Positions 1 to 10,316 of a stretch of 37,619 nt of DNA are shown piece after piece. Within the stretch, counting starts at the first letter, position 1, and every line of letters begins with the position of its first letter. Source of the DNA: Chara braunii. Its lineage: Eukaryota > Streptophyta > Charophyceae > Charales > Characeae. The stretch covers positions 125,180-162,798 of the forward strand of contig BFEA01000614.1 in assembly GCA_003427395.1 (NCBI GenBank). Reading direction: 5' to 3'. The notes beneath the pieces were generated by a model. The model saw only the letters and a program-made list of their open reading frames with translations. It ran no database searches and was not told the origin of the DNA. Position numbers and translations under genes: made by a program.

Positions 1-372
1 TGAGAGCAAAAAAATAGGAAGATCAAGACGGACCTACGACGCGGGAGGCGCAAAAAAGAAAAACCAATGGAAGTTGCAGGGCGGAGGGGGGGCGGAGGGG
101 GGGCGGAGCGGGGCGGAGAAGCCTGCGACGAGTATGCACCTGAAGTTTTCAGCCGTCTTGGGAACTACGTCATCAAACGGCGCCATCTTTATCTTTAGCC
201 CGCCAAATTTCACATCAACGAACACCACAGGATTCTTCGAATTCGGCGGGGTGCTGGTACCATTTAACCTCTCCCGCCATCTCTATCGTTTCCCTCTGCC
301 GCGTTCTTCGTGCCGCTACCGCAAAAGTGCCCCCCAGTTTCTTAGGGCCTCGTTCCACACCACTTCACTTGA

Positions 373-394
373 AACTCGAGTGCGCACTCGAGTT
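373..394. repeat. Perfect 22-bp palindrome
   Basis: The half-site AACTCGAGTGC (373-383) is followed directly by its exact reverse complement (384-394), with no spacer. It lies in a stretch (about 1-1100) with no convincing coding frame. A phrase just upstream (341-360, TTAGGGCCTCGTTCCACAC) recurs in almost the same form at 1119-1137, so the palindrome seems to belong to a foldback-rich repeat. No function is assigned. Confidence 0.7.
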
Positions 395-912
395 GCAAAA
401 GTGACCTTTGCAAAATACCTGAGTCACCCCTTGAAATGAGCGGGAACAGCTCGCGAGGGGTTTGTCCAGGACAATGACGTGAGAAAAAGGAGAATAAACG
501 GGAAAAAGAAGGAAAAATTTAGATATGCCCCTGAAGTTCAATAAATTTGCACCATGCCTCTCCGACGGCCGACGTACCCTGCAGGCCCCTCTCTTTGAGG
601 GTAGCAAATTCCAGCGTGCCCCTGTGGCCGTTGGTGGCACACGTGATCGTTCCCCTGGCTCAGGGAGGGGAGCTACCGGGGCATACGAGAAATTTGGAAC
701 CGGTACCAATAGGCGTATATTGAACATTTTCAGGCCCAAACGACACCAGGGTTTTTCAGAAACTTCAATCTCTGTCATAGGGGCGCTGCAGGGTAAGTCG
801 GCCGTTAGAGGGGCGCGCTGCAAATAAATCGAACTTTGAGGGTCATATCAAAAATTTCACAAAAAAAAACTATAGGAGGGTTCTACACGTACCTGCAGCG
901 CCAATTTCAAGT

Positions 913-981
913 GCAGCTCAAGTGTGCCTGGAGAGGTGACTTGAAAAATGGGTAGGTTTGCCTGGGCCGCACTTGAGCTGC
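913..981. repeat. 12-bp inverted repeat with 45-bp spacer
   Basis: GCAGCTCAAGTG (913-924) is matched exactly by CACTTGAGCTGC (970-981). It could form a stem-loop or mark a small foldback element. No coding frame or target duplication was recognised around it. Confidence 0.65.
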
Positions 982-1100
982 CCGTGAGCTTTTCCCGCCC
1001 ATTTGCTAAGCCCGAAAATCTAATCACCATCGGGTCATCATCAGTGAAAGTCAAGGGCACAGTGGAACGGTGTTGGGCAAGAAACCTTTGAGTTTCAAAT

Positions 1101-1137
1101 GGTGTGGAACGAGCCCCTTAGGGCCTCGTCCACAACC
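1101..1137. repeat. Imperfect hairpin sharing a phrase with 341-360
   Basis: TGTGGAACGAG pairs with CTCGTCCACA with one bulged A; the apex CCCCTTAGGG is itself partly self-complementary. The right arm repeats the phrase at 341-360, so the two places are copies of one repeat family. Only the 1101 copy keeps both arms. Confidence 0.5.
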
Positions 1138-1200
1138 CTCAACTTGAAAAAATCTCAAGGGCGACACCGTTCCATTACGCCATTGAGATTCGCTAATCAC

Positions 1201-1292
1201 GGTCCAGGTCTCTGCCAGATAGAAGAAAAAAATGCCTGGGCGCTGATGATGCCAGATTCAGTAAGGGACTGCAGATCCACACACCGCGAGAA
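1201..1292. repeat. Diverged repeat, second copy at about 1868-1972
   Basis: The stretch beginning GGTCCAGGTCTCTGCCAGAT resembles the one beginning GTACAGGTCTCTGTCAGAT near 1870. Both run on through an A-rich patch, a shared CAGATTCA and a shared CACACACC. Divergence is large by eye. The copies lie just upstream of the tyrosine recombinase relic and may be part of that element's end, but this is not shown. No product is assigned to frames crossing them. Confidence 0.45.
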
Positions 1293-1822
1293 AATCAAGA
1301 GCGGGTGGGCCCGCTTCGCCAAAATCGGCGAAGAAGAACGGCTTTCTCCTCAAACCAGCTGACCGACTCAAATGTGTGGCTGAACTGCAGATTTGCGTAC
1401 ACAATTGGCGCTACCGGCGAACGCGTACTTGAAGGGGGCACACGGGAGATACAGCAAGTTCAGCAGCCTGCATCTTCTGGTGATGTGCTCGTGACTTATA
1501 CTGTCACAGGCAATGGGAGCGGTTAGGGAAAGACCAGCGATGTGCAGATGCACCTAGGGTGAGTTCTTGAACCCTATTCCTTGGTGTCCTTAGTCCGCCG
1601 TAGTCCTTGGCTCTTGGTACTCTTGCTTCACTGTAGATGAGAGTTCCTTTCCTGTGGCCCACCGATCCTGTTGACGAATGAGATGCGAGCAGTTTGGAAA
1701 TTTGTCCTTGTTGTAGATATCCAAGATTTAGGGTTATGAAGCATTGGTTGGTAGTCCAACCGCCTGAAACTGCTTCGTCAACCAACGTGATCCGATAACT
1801 GTCAGCCAGACTAATATTCACC

Positions 1823-3104
1823 TTGAAAAAAATGAAACCAACCACGAGAGTTGTCGTAGGACCAATGTTGTACAGGTCTCTGTCAGATAAAAGGAAAAAA
1901 TGTATTATTGCGGATAATGTCAGATTCACTAGAAGCGAGTTTTTAAGGTGGGGCCGCAGACCCACACACCTCCTAGACCATCCCCTATCCCCCATCGTCC
2001 TGCAAATGATAAAGTTGTCTTGCAGGGAATGGTGGAATGAGCAAATGAGCGATGGAAACAAGTGACAGAAGCGGACAACGACAGAATATGAAAGAGATTA
2101 TAAGAGTGGGTTGGAGTGGTGCAACACTATTATTGAGGAGTATGGGGCTGGTCGGCGATGGTGAAATGGAATGAGAAAACTTATGTTGTACTTTAACAAG
2201 TGGCTTGAACGGAATAACGTGGGTCGGAGTTACATGTCTTGCTGTGACTTGGACATCTTATCATTTATCAGTAGTTAATGGTTGGTTGAAGTGGAAGGAC
2301 GATGTCGGACTTCAAATGGTGATGGTGCTTTAATGATATCTCCTTCAACCTTTTAATGCAGCTATTAATTGACTGAGTAATAATTTTTTATTACTGGGAA
2401 AGGAAAGTGATGATTCATGCCAAGGTAGTCGTGTAAAAGCATTTCGAAAAACATATCGAGCATATGCATTACAACGAGGGTGATAGAAGACTTTGCGCAT
2501 CCGTTACGGTGGAAGAAATTAAGCATAATAGTAAGTTATATTCGGAGCAAAATTCGAATACTTAAAGGGGTTCTCGAAGCAGAGGCATATAGAGATGCTG
2601 CAGTATTTTTGCATTTGTGGGAAAGTTGACAACGATGCGAAAAAATAATACGATTACAGTATTCAGAGATTGATATTGGAGAAATAACCATAAGACCAAG
2701 GTATACGAAGACAGATAGACAAGGAGGTAGATTTTTAATTAGGTTACGAGATTCCGTGAAAGGAGAGGAAACATTTTTAGGAATACTTAGTGAATTAGTG
2801 GTAGCTTAAGAGAGGATAGGTCAAGATATCAGGAGTGGGTTCATGTTTCTAGGACAGCACGGAGGTGGGGCTTTGGGAGGAAGCAATCTTAGCACGCGTA
2901 TAGAGAAATGGTTTGGGGAAGCGGCAGTATATGAAGGGAAAACCAAACATAGTTTTCGAATTGGGGGAGTACAAGCGACGATTGATAAAAGGGTGGAGTT
3001 TAGGGAAGATGATGCAACATGGTACGTGGAGCAGTGCTGAAACGTTCATGCGATATGGGTATGGAATGAAACGAGGGTGGAAAAGAGGCAATACTTCATC
3101 CTGA
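1823..3104 (+). pseudogene. Tyrosine recombinase pseudogene of a DIRS/Crypton-type element
   Basis: One frame can be followed from 2081 to about 2990 through several stops, then shifts and ends at 3104. The open frame 1823-2065 is in the same phase and may be the N-terminus. The first part (2081-2270) reads like the helical SAM-like DNA-binding domain, with YKSGLEW and MLYFNKWLE. From 2576 the catalytic domain follows: RDAAVFLHLWES, a stop, then the box-A region QRCEKIIRL; later YTKTDRQGGRF; then the HxxR box in KHSFRIGG (about 2949-2972). After the frameshift come HGTWSS and the tyrosine segment TFMRYGYG. These are the hallmarks of phage-integrase-type recombinases of DIRS, Ngaro, Kangaroo and Crypton elements. 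Dense stops at 2270-2460 mean it is dead. The RT relic on the opposite strand suggests a DIRS-group rather than a Crypton source. Confidence 0.8.
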
Positions 3105-3564
3105 TTTGAAGAGAAGGGCTTTCAGGTAAAAAAATGTTGGATTAGGGAAGGTGGGATGCACTCCTGGACTAGTGATGCAGGACAAGGGGGATTGAGGGAT
3201 CTTGTAAGACAAAATAATATTCAAATGAGTCGGTTTTGGAAACCAAGTTGGTTTGGAGGAATCATGTGCAATGAAAAGGTAAACGGGCGAACATAATTGC
3301 ACTATGGATATAATTGCATTAAATAAAGATGCAGGGGGGGAAAGTCAATCTATACGGGGTGGCGTGCAGGAGATTCTAGTATAAGGAAAACGCTTCAATA
3401 TTGTAAGCATGTTGCGACCATGTCCTTAAAATAAAGAGATGACATATATGATGATAATCAGATTCAAAAAGGTCTATTGTTAGGACTTCAGTGATACCAA
3501 AAACTTCTGATAGGGTATGAGGAGTGATACCCAAGCGAGAGATGGTTAACAACAAACACTATTT
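3105..3564. other. AT-rich non-coding stretch after the recombinase relic
   Basis: No coding frame or RNA gene was recognised. AATAAA occurs near 3322 and could be an old polyadenylation signal of the recombinase transcript, but this is weak. Confidence 0.35.
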
Positions 3565-4146
3565 ACAGGTCACTTTCAGTCGCTTCAGATCCCTACCTGA
3601 AACTTCTGAAATGACCTGAAGTCACTAAAGCTTCTGACAGGGGTTTCAACCACTTCAGGTCATTATTGTCGTTTCAGGTCCCCACATGAAACTCCTGAAA
3701 TGACTTAAAGTGGCTGAAGCTTCTGAAAGGGGTTTCAGGCACCCCCATCCAACCATTTGGATGGGGGTACCTGAAACCCATTTCAGAAGCTATTTGGATG
3801 GGGGTGCCTGAAACCCCTTTCAGAAGCTTTAACTACTTCATGTCATTACGGCGGTTTCAGGTCCCCACTTGAAATTCCTGAAATGACCTAAGTGGCTTAA
3901 GCCTCTGAAAGGGGTTTCAAGTCCCCTAATCCAAATGGTTGGATGGGGGTACCTGAAACCCCGTTCAGAGACTTTTGCCACTTCAGGTCATTACTGCAGT
4001 TTCAGATCCCTGCATGAAATTATTGAAATGACTTGAAGTGGTTGAAGCTTTTGAAATAGGTTTCAGGTACCCTCATCCAACCATTTGGATGAGGGTATTT
4101 GAAACCCCTTTTAGAAGCTTCAACTACTTCAAGTCATTTCAGGTGA
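3565..4146. repeat. Array of alternating large palindromes (foldback array)
   Basis: Two hairpin types alternate. Type a (about 60 bp) runs from CACTTCAGGTCATT through TTTCAGGTCCCCAC and TGAAA to AAATGACTTAAAGTG. Type b (about 80 bp) runs from GAAGCTTCTGAAAGGGGTTT through CACCCCCATCC and GGATGGGGG to CTGAAACCCC and CAGAAGC. Copies stand near 3565-3622 (a), 3651-3712 (a), 3714-3791 (b, followed by an extra b half to about 3830), 3834-3897 (a), 3898-3977 (b), 3978-4042 (a), 4043-4123 (b) and a half a to 4146. A poly-A run follows at about 4162. The arms differ between copies, so these are old duplications. The array sits exactly between convergent recombinase and RT relics. Confidence 0.8.
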
Positions 4147-4339
4147 CACACGGCAACGTTTAAAAAAAAAAAAAAAACATAAAACTTATCCTCCAAACCA
4201 CTCGAAACTTATTAAATAACATGAAGTGTCTTTAGGTTGTTTCAGCAATTTCATACCACTTTAGAATCTTTTATTCTTAAATTTCAGGTGGTCGTTAACC
4301 GCGAGTGACTCCAGTCAGAATTATCTTTTATTTTGGATA

Positions 4340-5787
4340 TGTCATTTGCGTGCTGATTAAGAGCACGAGTAATTTAGATTGGGTTTAGAAAAATGTCGCA
4401 GGAAAGAAGAAGCGAGGCAATTGACCTAAGTCAATGATTGAAGAGTGGATAAGAGGAATGCATTCTTTGGATGAGGAAAAAAATTGGTTGGCTATCTATA
4501 TGAAGTGTAATTGCTGTAGAGATAGCAAATTTTTTTTTATTTTTTTTTTAGTGTTTACGAAAACATTAGTCAAAATTAAAAGATTTGTGATTTTTAAAGA
4601 GGAAGGAAAGGGTTTGAAGAACCGCAAAAATTTTTTTACGTGTGGAGGAAGAATAAAAAAGAGAGGAAAATATTTATTGAAGATGGTTTCCTTATCATTA
4701 AGTGTTTGAAAGATGACAACAATTTGAGTGGAAGATGCATCGGTGGCTACAAAAAACGAAGTTTGCCTTATGGTTCATAGACGAATCGGGAGGTGAGGCA
4801 AGTGGTATAACCTCCAATAAAGTTTTGTAAAAAGTTATTGGGAGATTGAGACATGAGAATCTCAGTTATCCGGTGAGATAGAGTTATAAAAAAGGAGAGA
4901 AAGAGCGGTGCAAAGAGGAAAGTTTTAGAAAAGGAAGCAAGTTTGCAATCAATTTTTGCTAAGGATCTACTAGTAATTAGAAAAGAGGAGATTTGTGAGA
5001 TAAGTATGATGATTTTTGTAACTTTGTCTTCAGGGACTTTTATTTTTTTGCTATGAATATCAATTATGACGCGAAGCAATTCAACGTTTTGTGAGGGTAA
5101 GAAGTAACACTTCTTGATACTTAATTAGAAACCAAGGTTGCGCAAGAGAGCGACATAGTTGAAGTTTTGCCAAATAAGGGAAGGTAGACAAAAATTTGCT
5201 AGTGCAGAGTCATCAATATAAGATGTTACTAGAACGCTCTGAATTCTCAATTATGTCATGATCTTTTGCATAACTGTGGTGAAAATCCAACCGGTTGAGG
5301 AGATTTCAAAGCAAAGGGTGTTAAAGTGGTAATTGATTCCGTTCCAATTAAAAGCAAGGAAGAAGAGTGAATCAGAATGTGATAATAATCATTTTTTATA
5401 TCAAAGAATGAAACAAAGTCGTGGGTTGAGGATCCAGAGAGAGGGGTGACGAGGTCATCCAAAGATTTATAATGAATTTAGGGGGGGCAAAAAAAAAATG
5501 TTAACAAATATGACATCCAAAATGAAACACATTTTTTACGAACTTTCCATTGGAAACACAGGGTTTACCATAATAGGGGAGGAAAATATTTTGATGACTT
5601 TGTAATACAAGAGTTGAGAGAGGGAGGAAGTTATGAAGTTGTGATGATGGGGGAGAAATTGATGATTAGGAATAAAATTGAGAGGAAGGTTTTGAAGGTT
5701 TAAAACTCTTTTAAATAAGGTGTCCGAATAAACACTCTTGACCATGTGACAGACTTCGATTAATTTTTGAACAGAGATATGTTTCAT
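4340..5787 (-). pseudogene. DIRS-like reverse transcriptase / RNase H pseudogene
   Basis: Read on the - strand, a decayed RT can be traced in order. A segment near 5530-5550 (NPVFPMESS, then FILDVIFVN) matches the family's entry motif. Motif A is FFDIKNDYYHILIH (D near 5400). After a frameshift the substrate region NWNGINYHFNTL and IFTTVMQKIM follows, then the catalytic SYIDDS (5209-5220). Downstream come VIIDIHSKKIKVPEDK and RSLAKIDCKLASFS (4890-5075), like the P-E-D-K and R-x-L-A-K-x-x-G-K-L segments of DIRS/Ngaro RTs. An RNase H remnant may continue to about 4340 but is very decayed. Frameshifts and stops rule out function. Orientation is opposite to the recombinase relic at 1823-3104; the pair probably derives from one element. 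Confidence 0.75.
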
Positions 5788-6033
5788 ACCAACAAAGTTG
5801 AGTTTGACTCAATGCTTGATCCATTGCAAGACGGAATGGAAAAATGATGAAAGGAAGATGAAAAAAAAAATATATTGTTGGAAAAAAAGAAAACAGTGAA
5901 AACTGCAAAAAAAAATATTTGGTGACGTGAGTCATGGGAAAGGTTATTGAAGCACGAAGACTGACAATATGAGTTATGAGATAGAAGGTGCTCTGGAGAG
6001 GTTAGCAAGGTTGTAAGGCGAGGGTGTTGTTGT

Positions 6034-6458
6034 CATCATCTCGATGCTTGCGAGAAGAGGATCGTTTGTTGTCGCTTGTTTTAAAAGATTCATCCATTTT
6101 TTTATAAGATGATTTTTCATCCGCTTCTCCATTGTGTACCTTGCAAAGAGAGAGTGAAAATGAAAAAACTCATAAACGCGAATAACGTTGACCTTTTTTG
6201 GCAGTTCAGGGCGAGTAAAATAGTGGTCGGGCACTGGTCATAGCCCTTGTTATCATCATCTCGATGCTTGCGAGAAGAGGATCGTTTGCTGTCACTTATT
6301 TTAGAAGATTCATAATTTTTTTGATAGGAGGATTTTCCATCTTTTTCTTTCTTCTCCGCCCTGCAAAAAGAGAGAGTGAAAATGAAAAAAATCATAAACG
6401 TGAATGGCGTGGATTTTTTTTGGCAGTCCACGGCGAGTTAAATAGTGATCGGGCACTG
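6034..6458. repeat. Tandem duplication, period 220 bp, two copies
   Basis: Copy 1 is 6034-6235 and copy 2 is 6254-6458. Both start CATCATCTCGATGCTTGCGA and end with CGGGCACTG. On the - strand copy 2 reads as a Lys/Ser-rich peptide (SKRSSSRKHRDDDN), the kind of basic patch found in gag or N-terminal regions. It lies upstream of the RT relic in the same orientation and may be its N-terminal region. Copy 1 has lost the frame. The stretch 5800-6560 shows no other recognisable domain. Confidence 0.75.
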
Positions 6459-6559
6459 TTATTTCTTACCTTGCTTTCCTATGTTAAGCTTGATTTAGGT
6501 ATTAAAAGTATTAAGAGGGAAAACCTCTTTCATCCTTTCCCTAACAACCTTGCTTAAAA

Positions 6560-8790
6560 AAATCTCCATATTTTTTGGAATGCGTTATGGAGCGCATCGA
6601 CCCCCGCTTTTTCTCACGAAGGCCGGGAGCCCTCCCAACCATGTCACGCAGGATTTAAAAAAAATAAAACAAGCGACAACTTGGGGACGAAGCATAAATA
6701 ACCCATGCGAACCGCCAAGACGGTTGTGGTGGCGTTGTCCCTTCGCCCCTCTAGCCAGGTGCGCTAACTGTACTTTTCGCGGTCCTCTACGACATGATAG
6801 GTTTTCGCGGAGCACAACTTTCTTCCCTAAAGGGCTATCACCACCCTTAAGGCCGTATCCCTACCAAGCTATTGACCCACGTGCGATAACATTTACATGC
6901 AATTGCAGAGGTAGGTCAGTCGAAGACATTTTCTCGATTGTAGTATAGGAATTGTTTGGTTAAATGTCAAGCAAACCCGAACTTAGTCCGTTCCATATGA
7001 CGTTGATCTCCTAAGAATGAAGCATACGTCGGTCGACTAGGATGGTCTCAACCAAGTGTGAACCCCATAAGTATCCTAGTCGCTTTAGACACCATTCAAA
7101 AGAAATCTATAACAACCAAACATAGTTATATAAAAACGAATCGACCATAGTCGATAAGAATGTACATCCAATTTGAAATGATAACAAAAATAATTTGAAT
7201 CATCATATGGTACACCCAATAACACTAGATTGAAATAAAATTTGACCATCTCGGGTCGAATTGCACAAATAAAAAAATCATACAGCCACCAACGAAGAGT
7301 TGGTTTTAACAATAACCTTGATGCAACCGACAAAGTAGACGGGCTGCCTCAATTTTGACTTTATGAGATACTATGTCAAAGTCATTGATTCCACTTTACT
7401 GGATAATAGACTGCTTTGCGAATGATTATTGATCAGGTGCAGTACTTGAAGTGTTGCATATTTTTTTGTCTCTAGGAAGTGGTATGGGGTACTCCTCCTT
7501 ACCCGAGCACAGACTCAGATTTCAGAAGTCGGGTCGTCTCCACCGAATCGACAAAGTACCTCCCCCGTAGAACGGTCCACTCTGGGTCGATAACATGACC
7601 GACTCCTAAAGCAATGAACTCCCGCCCCAGATTTTTCATAGAGAGGGAACGTGTCCACCGCAAGTAGATTTTAGTGTTTCTCGTTTTTTTTTTTTTTGTA
7701 AGTCCATGATAACTTAGATGAAGAAAGCCACAGGAGGTAGAAAACGAGGACCATTTGGACGTGTATAGGAATATTAGGTCATTCGAGATAAAAAGGGTCT
7801 TCTCGAAAAATGACTAAATCCGTTTGACCTTATCTACATTATTAAATCGAATTTATTTTACGGTGCATATTGAATTAACATTTTTCAAAACAACGCAATC
7901 TTCTTGACATGCATGTAGGTAAGAAGTAAAAAGAAGACAATCTTTTTTTCTTTTTTTAAATACGTATAATCAATCTCCTCGACAAGTTTTCTTCTACCTA
8001 CCTGCGCATTAAAAAATCAACCACAAGTCTATGAAATGCAGTGACAGACCTTTTTTTTCAGATGCATGACCATACATGTTTCACTTAACCTTTTCTTTTG
8101 AACGTTCAAAATAAAACAGAGTCGTCAACTGACCTTGAGTGAAGTGGTGTTGAACGCGCCCCGACTCACTCAAGAAAGCCAAGTAAAATATACTCGCCGC
8201 TGAAGAAGACCGCAGTCCCAAGGCAAGTCTCAAACTAACTGCTAGTCCCAATCCGTTCCCGACTCGCAAATCCCACACGCTGTAGCCTCAAGTGTGAAAA
8301 CGGCGAGCCACACACGTCCCCAAAAAATAAAGTTCACTGGTCCCACGTCAGTGCTAACTGGTCCCAACTGGTCTAAGGTGGTCCTACAATATTCCTTTTA
8401 GCAGCTGATGACGATGCCTACCAAAACCACTTTTACCAAACCTTAAAAAAAAAAAGTCCGTGAGTGTCTCCGTTGGCACCACCCGTCCTACTTACCTGTC
8501 CTGCCGGTCCTAAAAACTCCCACTAGGCCAATACGAATGGCCTCGCTACCGCTAGCGCGTGCACACAGAAAAAACGACGTGTCGTTTCACCTCGACAATC
8601 CTGGTCCAATGTATAGATTATTGTCAGTGCCTCAATCGACGCTCGCCGTACCGCGGTAATAGTCCAAATTACTCCTTTTCTGACGTTGACGGCGAGCCCC
8701 TCGACGCATCAAAATTTATCCAACACTTCCCACCCACCTAGTACCGCCAGACGAGTCATAATTTCGACAGCATAACGCTGCAGAAATGGT
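6560..8790. other. Intergenic, AT-rich, no gene recognised
   Basis: Frames up to 132 aa exist but show no domain and overlap antisense frames of similar length. One exact 10-bp inverted repeat, CGACTAGGAT (7034-7043) with ATCCTAGTCG (7073-7082), is the clearest structure. Short phrases of ACTGGTCC type near 8337-8390 look like decayed relatives of the minisatellite at 8972-9100. Confidence 0.4.
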
Positions 8791-8797
8791 TGCCGTT

Positions 8798-8985
8798 GAC
8801 GCTGAAAATTTTTGGTAGCACTTCCCCACATAAGTGGGAAAACAACCTATTGAGGTTTTGTTCGCTGGTACCACCACCAATGACGTCCTGAAATCCCGCT
8901 AGTGCCGCTAAAAATTTTTGGCAGCACTTCCCCACAAAAGTGGGGAAATTGCCTGCCAAAGGTTCGCCTGCCGGTACCTTCTGTA
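8798..8985. repeat. Diverged tandem duplication with a CCCCAC hairpin in each copy
   Basis: The phrase AAAATTTTTGG, AGCACTTCCCCACA and AAGTGGG occurs at about 8802-8840 and again at 8908-8947, a period of roughly 107 bp. In the second copy TTCCCCAC (8928-8935), AAAA and GTGGGGAA (8940-8947) make a perfect tight hairpin; the first copy keeps a shorter version (8822-8840). No coding function is assigned. Confidence 0.6.
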
Positions 8986-9100
8986 GTCTAGTCCACTGAC
9001 ACCTGCTGTAATCCACTCCACTGGTACCTCCACTAGCTTCACAGGTACCTCCACTAGCATCACTCCTACCTCCACTAGCGTGGCTCTGACGTCTATTGCT
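8972..9100. repeat. Minisatellite, about 21-bp unit, six diverged units
   Basis: Units resemble CACTGGTACCTCCACTAGC, most regular at 9018-9080. On the - strand it reads as an ASGGT-type peptide repeat, but the frame is neither long nor conserved enough to call a protein. Confidence 0.65.
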
Positions 9101-9344
9101 ACCGAACAAACCCCTCCTTCAAATTAATAAGATATGGGCCCTGAACAAAATCCAAGCCCAAAGTATACTTCCGCCGTGCTGCCTTGGTCCCACTGGGTCC
9201 TGCAGGCAGCCTATAAGCTAAGCTGGATGATGCTTCCAGATATCTGTTCTGAACCGGGATGTATTGTAGAGGATCCCGGGGCCAGGTCCCACTAGCAAAA
9301 AGGATTGGATCAAGCTCCTGAATCTGGACGTGTTTTAACCAGAG

Positions 9345-9425
9345 GTGCAAAAAAGCAGTTAAATCTCGATTTTTTGCACGTCTCCACAAACACGTTGTCG
9401 GAGCTGATACCCTTACAAGGGTATC
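9345..9425. repeat. Two inverted repeats, second starting with an LTR-like TGTCGG
   Basis: GTGCAAAAAA (9345-9354) pairs exactly with TTTTTTGCAC (9370-9379). Just downstream TGTCGGAG (9396-9403) leads into the palindrome GATACCCTTACAAGGGTATC (9406-9425). A very similar arrangement, TGTCGGGG then GAATACCCTTACAAGTATTC, stands at 31609-31637. Many plant LTRs begin with TG, so both places may be ends of related LTRs, but no matching far end or target duplication was found. Confidence 0.45.
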
Positions 9426-9506
9426 CGCTCATAATTTTGTAGTCGACACAACGTCGGCGCCAACAGACAGACTGAAGATGGCTAAAAACAGGAAATGAGG
9501 CAAATC

Positions 9507-9742
9507 CCTCGACAACTATAGTCGAGGAAGTTTAGCAAGTGCAAACACCAAAACATGGCGCGCACAGACTAGAGTCGATGGTTAAATTTTTTTCGAATGC
9601 TCGCCTGCCTTATCGTGGCAAACGCAGAAATGGTAAAGATTAGGGGAATAAAATTTGAATGACCACGCGCGCCACTTTGACCCGCGCAAAGACTGGAAAA
9701 GGTTCAGTAAATTAAACCTCCGACCACAAAGGTCGGGAGGTT
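9507..9742. repeat. Pair of hairpins with different stems in similar context
   Basis: CCTCGAC, AACTATA, GTCGAGG (9507-9527) is a perfect 7-bp hairpin followed by GTTTAGCAA. AACCTCCGACC, five bases, GGTCGGGAGGTT (9715-9742) is a longer hairpin with one bulge followed by GTCTAGCAA. Flanks on both sides resemble each other, so they look like diverged copies about 210 bp apart with changed stems. Confidence 0.5.
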
Positions 9743-10228
9743 AGTCTAGCAAAAAGGGGTCGCGCGGAAGGCTACAACGATTTTTCCTTAGTTTATTGAT
9801 AGCTAAGAAGGTGTGTTTGGTTCGGCTTAAATCTGCAGACGTTGAAAGTATCAAGTAAACGGGGCGGCAAAACTACTTGCTGCAGATTAAGACGTAGGGT
9901 GAAACTACTAAAGGTCTGGCCATGTGGCCAGGGCAACTGGTAAAGTAGCCAGACTGCCGTAGCAGGCTACGACAGTTAGCAGAAGTCTGAGTCTACCCCT
10001 AGGAAATGTTGTAGGCAATACATCAGTCAGAAAGGGGAGGGCGTACTATACATATACTGGGAAAGCTCCTAATATAACTGAACTATGAGCTAGCCAAGTA
10101 GGTACGAGTACGGACTGACATGGCGAAGACAAATGAATCGAATCCGCCCGACCTCGGGCTAGCTCCTCTTTTACTGAAAAACGACATTGTGGCCGCCCGA
10201 TTGTTTTTCACCCGCCCTTAGATGGGTG

Positions 10229-10316
10229 GGGCTCGAACCCGCGACCTCCTACGTAATCAATAGTAGGAGGTAGGTCTCTCGTTCCAATTAGCATAGGAAT
10301 TAGCGGGGCTTGAACC
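10229..10316 (-). other. tRNA-like Pol III B-box pair (tRNA relic or SINE-like)
   Basis: On the - strand, GGTTCGAGCCC (10229-10239) and GGTTCAAGCCC (10306-10316) both match the tRNA T-arm/B-box consensus, 77 bp apart. The second sits in a five-pair T-arm. Before the first, GCTAATTGG near 10285 resembles an A box, giving roughly tRNA-like A-to-B spacing. ACCTCCTAC and GTAGGAGGT (10244-10271) form a 9-bp stem where an anticodon arm would lie, but its geometry is not canonical and no acceptor stem closes. A functional tRNA is unlikely; a tRNA-derived repeat or pseudogene is plausible. Confidence 0.4.

Noticed and set aside
365-823. 152-codon - strand frame
   Set aside because: Antisense to another frame of similar type in a foldback region; no domain.
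7034-7082. Inverted repeat as ends of a small transposon
   Set aside because: Only 49 bp overall and no flanking duplication seen.
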